From contig JAWQFJ010001229.1 in NCBI GenBank assembly GCA_034096865.1, positions 354,036-376,535 on the forward strand: DNA of 22,500 nt, read 5' to 3'. The notes under the pieces were generated by a model. It had not been told where the DNA came from, made no database searches, and saw only the letters and a list, made by a program, of their open reading frames with translations. Below, in pieces: positions 21,344 to 22,500 of this stretch. The stretch comes from Theodoxus fluviatilis (taxonomy: Eukaryota; Mollusca; Gastropoda; Cycloneritida; Neritidae). A program made the translations under genes and the position numbers. Every line of letters starts with the position of its first letter. Positions within the stretch are counted from its first letter, which is position 1.

Positions 21344-21386
21344 TTCACTCTCTCTCTTTCACTCTCTCTCTCTCTCTCTCTCTCTT
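21235..21386. repeat. (CT)n / (CTTT)n pyrimidine tract
   Basis: About 150 bp of CT dinucleotides with TTTC and CACTC interruptions, starting 33 bp after the exon 11 donor. On the + strand it is an almost pure polypyrimidine run. It abuts the non-LTR-like element. Confidence 0.95.
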
Positions 21387-21399
21387 AAACCTCAACGCT

Positions 21400-22296
21400 A
21401 TGCCAGTCGCCGGATTACCAGCTGCTGTTAAAGCGTCCCTGTCGTCCCTGCTCGCGACGGAAGAACTGTTGTCATGGAAAATCGTCGGCGAACCAGGAAA
21501 CAGCACAGTTGTGCTGAGATTCAGGCAGCGCGACGACGCTTGGCCATTGCTCACAAGCCATTACAAGCGATGAACCTGGCGTCGAAAGAATCCATTCCAA
21601 CAGCTACGGGACCAGCAGCGGTCGAAAATTCATCGAGCCAAGGGTGAGCAAACCTTACTGCAAGATGCTCCTTTTCCAAATTTCGACATTGAAACCGCCG
21701 CGAATTTCGTTTCTCGTCATGATGAGGCACGGAATGCACGTGCTGCTGCGAGAGTAGATCCGACAGCGTTGGCGACCGTGACCTTTGACCTCCCCGGTGG
21801 ACAAGTTGGCTTCGCCAGAGAAGACACAGCCGGTCATCTCCCTCGATCATCTACGGGTGACCTCCAGTGCAGCAAAGACAGGGATGCTGAGATCGTGACA
21901 CCACTACCTTCAGCCCAGCACGAGCTTACTGACCAGAATTGCAGAGATGTACTGGAGCGCGTTGACCAAGACTGCAGAGATGCGCTGGAGCGTGTGGTGA
22001 GACAGGTGTCTGACAGGGTGACAGACTGCCGACAGAGTGTTGCAGAGTTGCGGGAGGAGATTGCAGTCGCGGCTTCTCCCCGACTTATTCTAGACAAGGA
22101 GCCTCGGATGTTGCGGGAGTCCGTACGGTCGAAAACTCCCGATTCCCGCAGCAGGGGCAAGAAAGCCAGTTCATCTGATGACCCTGGGATCGACCCAGTT
22201 CCTGACCGTCTGCGACCCACTTCCAGACGGCGAGACAGGGATGGTGATGGCGCACGTCGACTGCGTGGGCGGTGCGTGCGGGCAGCAAAAAACTAG
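21400..22296 (+). pseudogene. ORF1-like protein of the 3' element, one in-frame stop
   Basis: Begins MPVAGLPAAVKASLSSLLAT with a W-K-I-V-G / V-V-L-R-F-R pattern, and meets TGA at 21571-21573 after 57 codons. The same frame then continues open to TAG at 22294-22296. The second part has a basic WRRKNPFQQLRDQQRSK stretch, a duplicated 11-12 residue unit (QNCRDVLERV / QDCRDALERV, coiled-coil-like), then a Ser/Arg/Asp-rich basic tail. No zinc knuckle or RRM could be identified. Resemblance to ORFs abundant in molluscan repeats is an impression only. The TGA makes this copy defective unless read through. Confidence 0.55.
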
Positions 22297-22453
22297 CATT
22301 TTGCACGAACTGCTCGGTGATATCGTGTGACAGACATTGCCAGTAATCGTGCACTGCGGACAGTCCATAACTGGATTCCAGTTTTGATGTGTTTGCGTTT
22401 GTGTTCATTTCGTCGCGTTTCTTTCCATTGTAATAGGCCGTCATGGCCTAAAC

Positions 22454-22459
22454 AATAAA
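22454..22459 (+). terminator. Polyadenylation signal AATAAA of the 3' element
   Basis: AATAAA sits three bases before the TTCG repeat tail, the usual layout at a LINE 3' end. Confidence 0.7.
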
Positions 22460-22500
22460 TATTTCGTTCGTTCGTTCGTTTGTTCGTTCGTTCGTTCGTT

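Larger units (their letters stand above)
21387..22500 (+). mobile_element. Non-LTR-retrotransposon-like element, ORF1-type protein only
   Basis: A higher-GC segment containing one long reading frame (21400-22296) and a short 3' region. That region has a perfect hairpin AACTGGA/TCCAGTT (22369-22383), a GGCC...GGCC palindrome near 22436-22448, AATAAA at 22454-22459 and a (TTCG)n tail from 22463 to the window edge. A simple-repeat tail after a polyadenylation signal is the usual 3' end of I/CR1/RTE-type LINEs. No endonuclease or reverse transcriptase is present between the ORF and the tail, so it is either an internally deleted LINE or a dedicated non-autonomous family. The left end is not defined and the right flank is outside, so no target duplication can be tested. 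Confidence 0.6.

Noticed and set aside
21094..21573. A continuous + strand protein joining P450 exon 11 to the ORF1-like start through the CT tract
   Set aside because: It reads through the exon 11 donor and the microsatellite, and the exon 11 part is in a frame other than the ETLR frame.

Overview
The window is animal nuclear DNA: intron-rich, AT-leaning, full of long microsatellites, with retroelements lying inside introns. The repeat style ((ACAG)n, (GATGA)n, (CA)n) and a short repetitive ORF near the right end suggest a mollusc, probably a gastropod. That assignment is inference from pattern, not from a database match.

One host gene spans almost the whole window on the + strand: a cytochrome P450 of the CYP3 clan (CYP3A / thromboxane-synthase-like). 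Eleven coding exons can be placed at canonical AG/GT borders: 788-861, 3096-3192, 6396-6454, 7516-7612, 8530-8649, 10303-10391, 10594-10733, 11459-11587, 19401-19518, 20408-20565 and 21113-21201. They encode about 390 residues: N-terminal membrane anchor, proline-rich hinge, C-helix WxxxR, I-helix AGxET and K-helix ExxR. The heme-cysteine loop and C-terminus lie beyond the right edge, so the gene is partial. Phases join at every junction except exon 7/8, which is one base out next to an 8-T run.

The introns hold the rest. Intron 1 has a (CA)n tract and a ~1.1 kb minisatellite with a 27-29 bp unit. Intron 2 has a 2.8 kb compound microsatellite block. Intron 3 has an (ATC)n tract and a foldback hairpin. 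Intron 5 has an ~85 bp tandem repeat. Intron 7 has (GT)n. Intron 8 (7.8 kb) holds a 605 bp PIF/Harbinger-like MITE with TAA target duplications; a cluster of inverted CCAAT boxes with a TATA box; a 60 bp tandem repeat; a complete but mutated 4,654 bp Ty3/Gypsy (Mag-like) LTR retrotransposon on the - strand; and a (CA)n tract. The Gypsy copy has 188 bp LTRs, a GATAC target duplication and a tRNA-Ser(GCU)-type primer site.

To the right of exon 11 is a (CT)n tract, then a non-LTR-like element that appears to carry only an ORF1-like protein before its AATAAA/(TTCG)n tail at the window edge. No bacterial operon, CRISPR array, tRNA or rRNA gene was seen. The most interesting points are the exon 7/8 phase conflict, complementary GT/CA tracts flanking exons 2 and 8, the apparent ORF1-only element, and the cryptic promoter-like cluster in intron 8.
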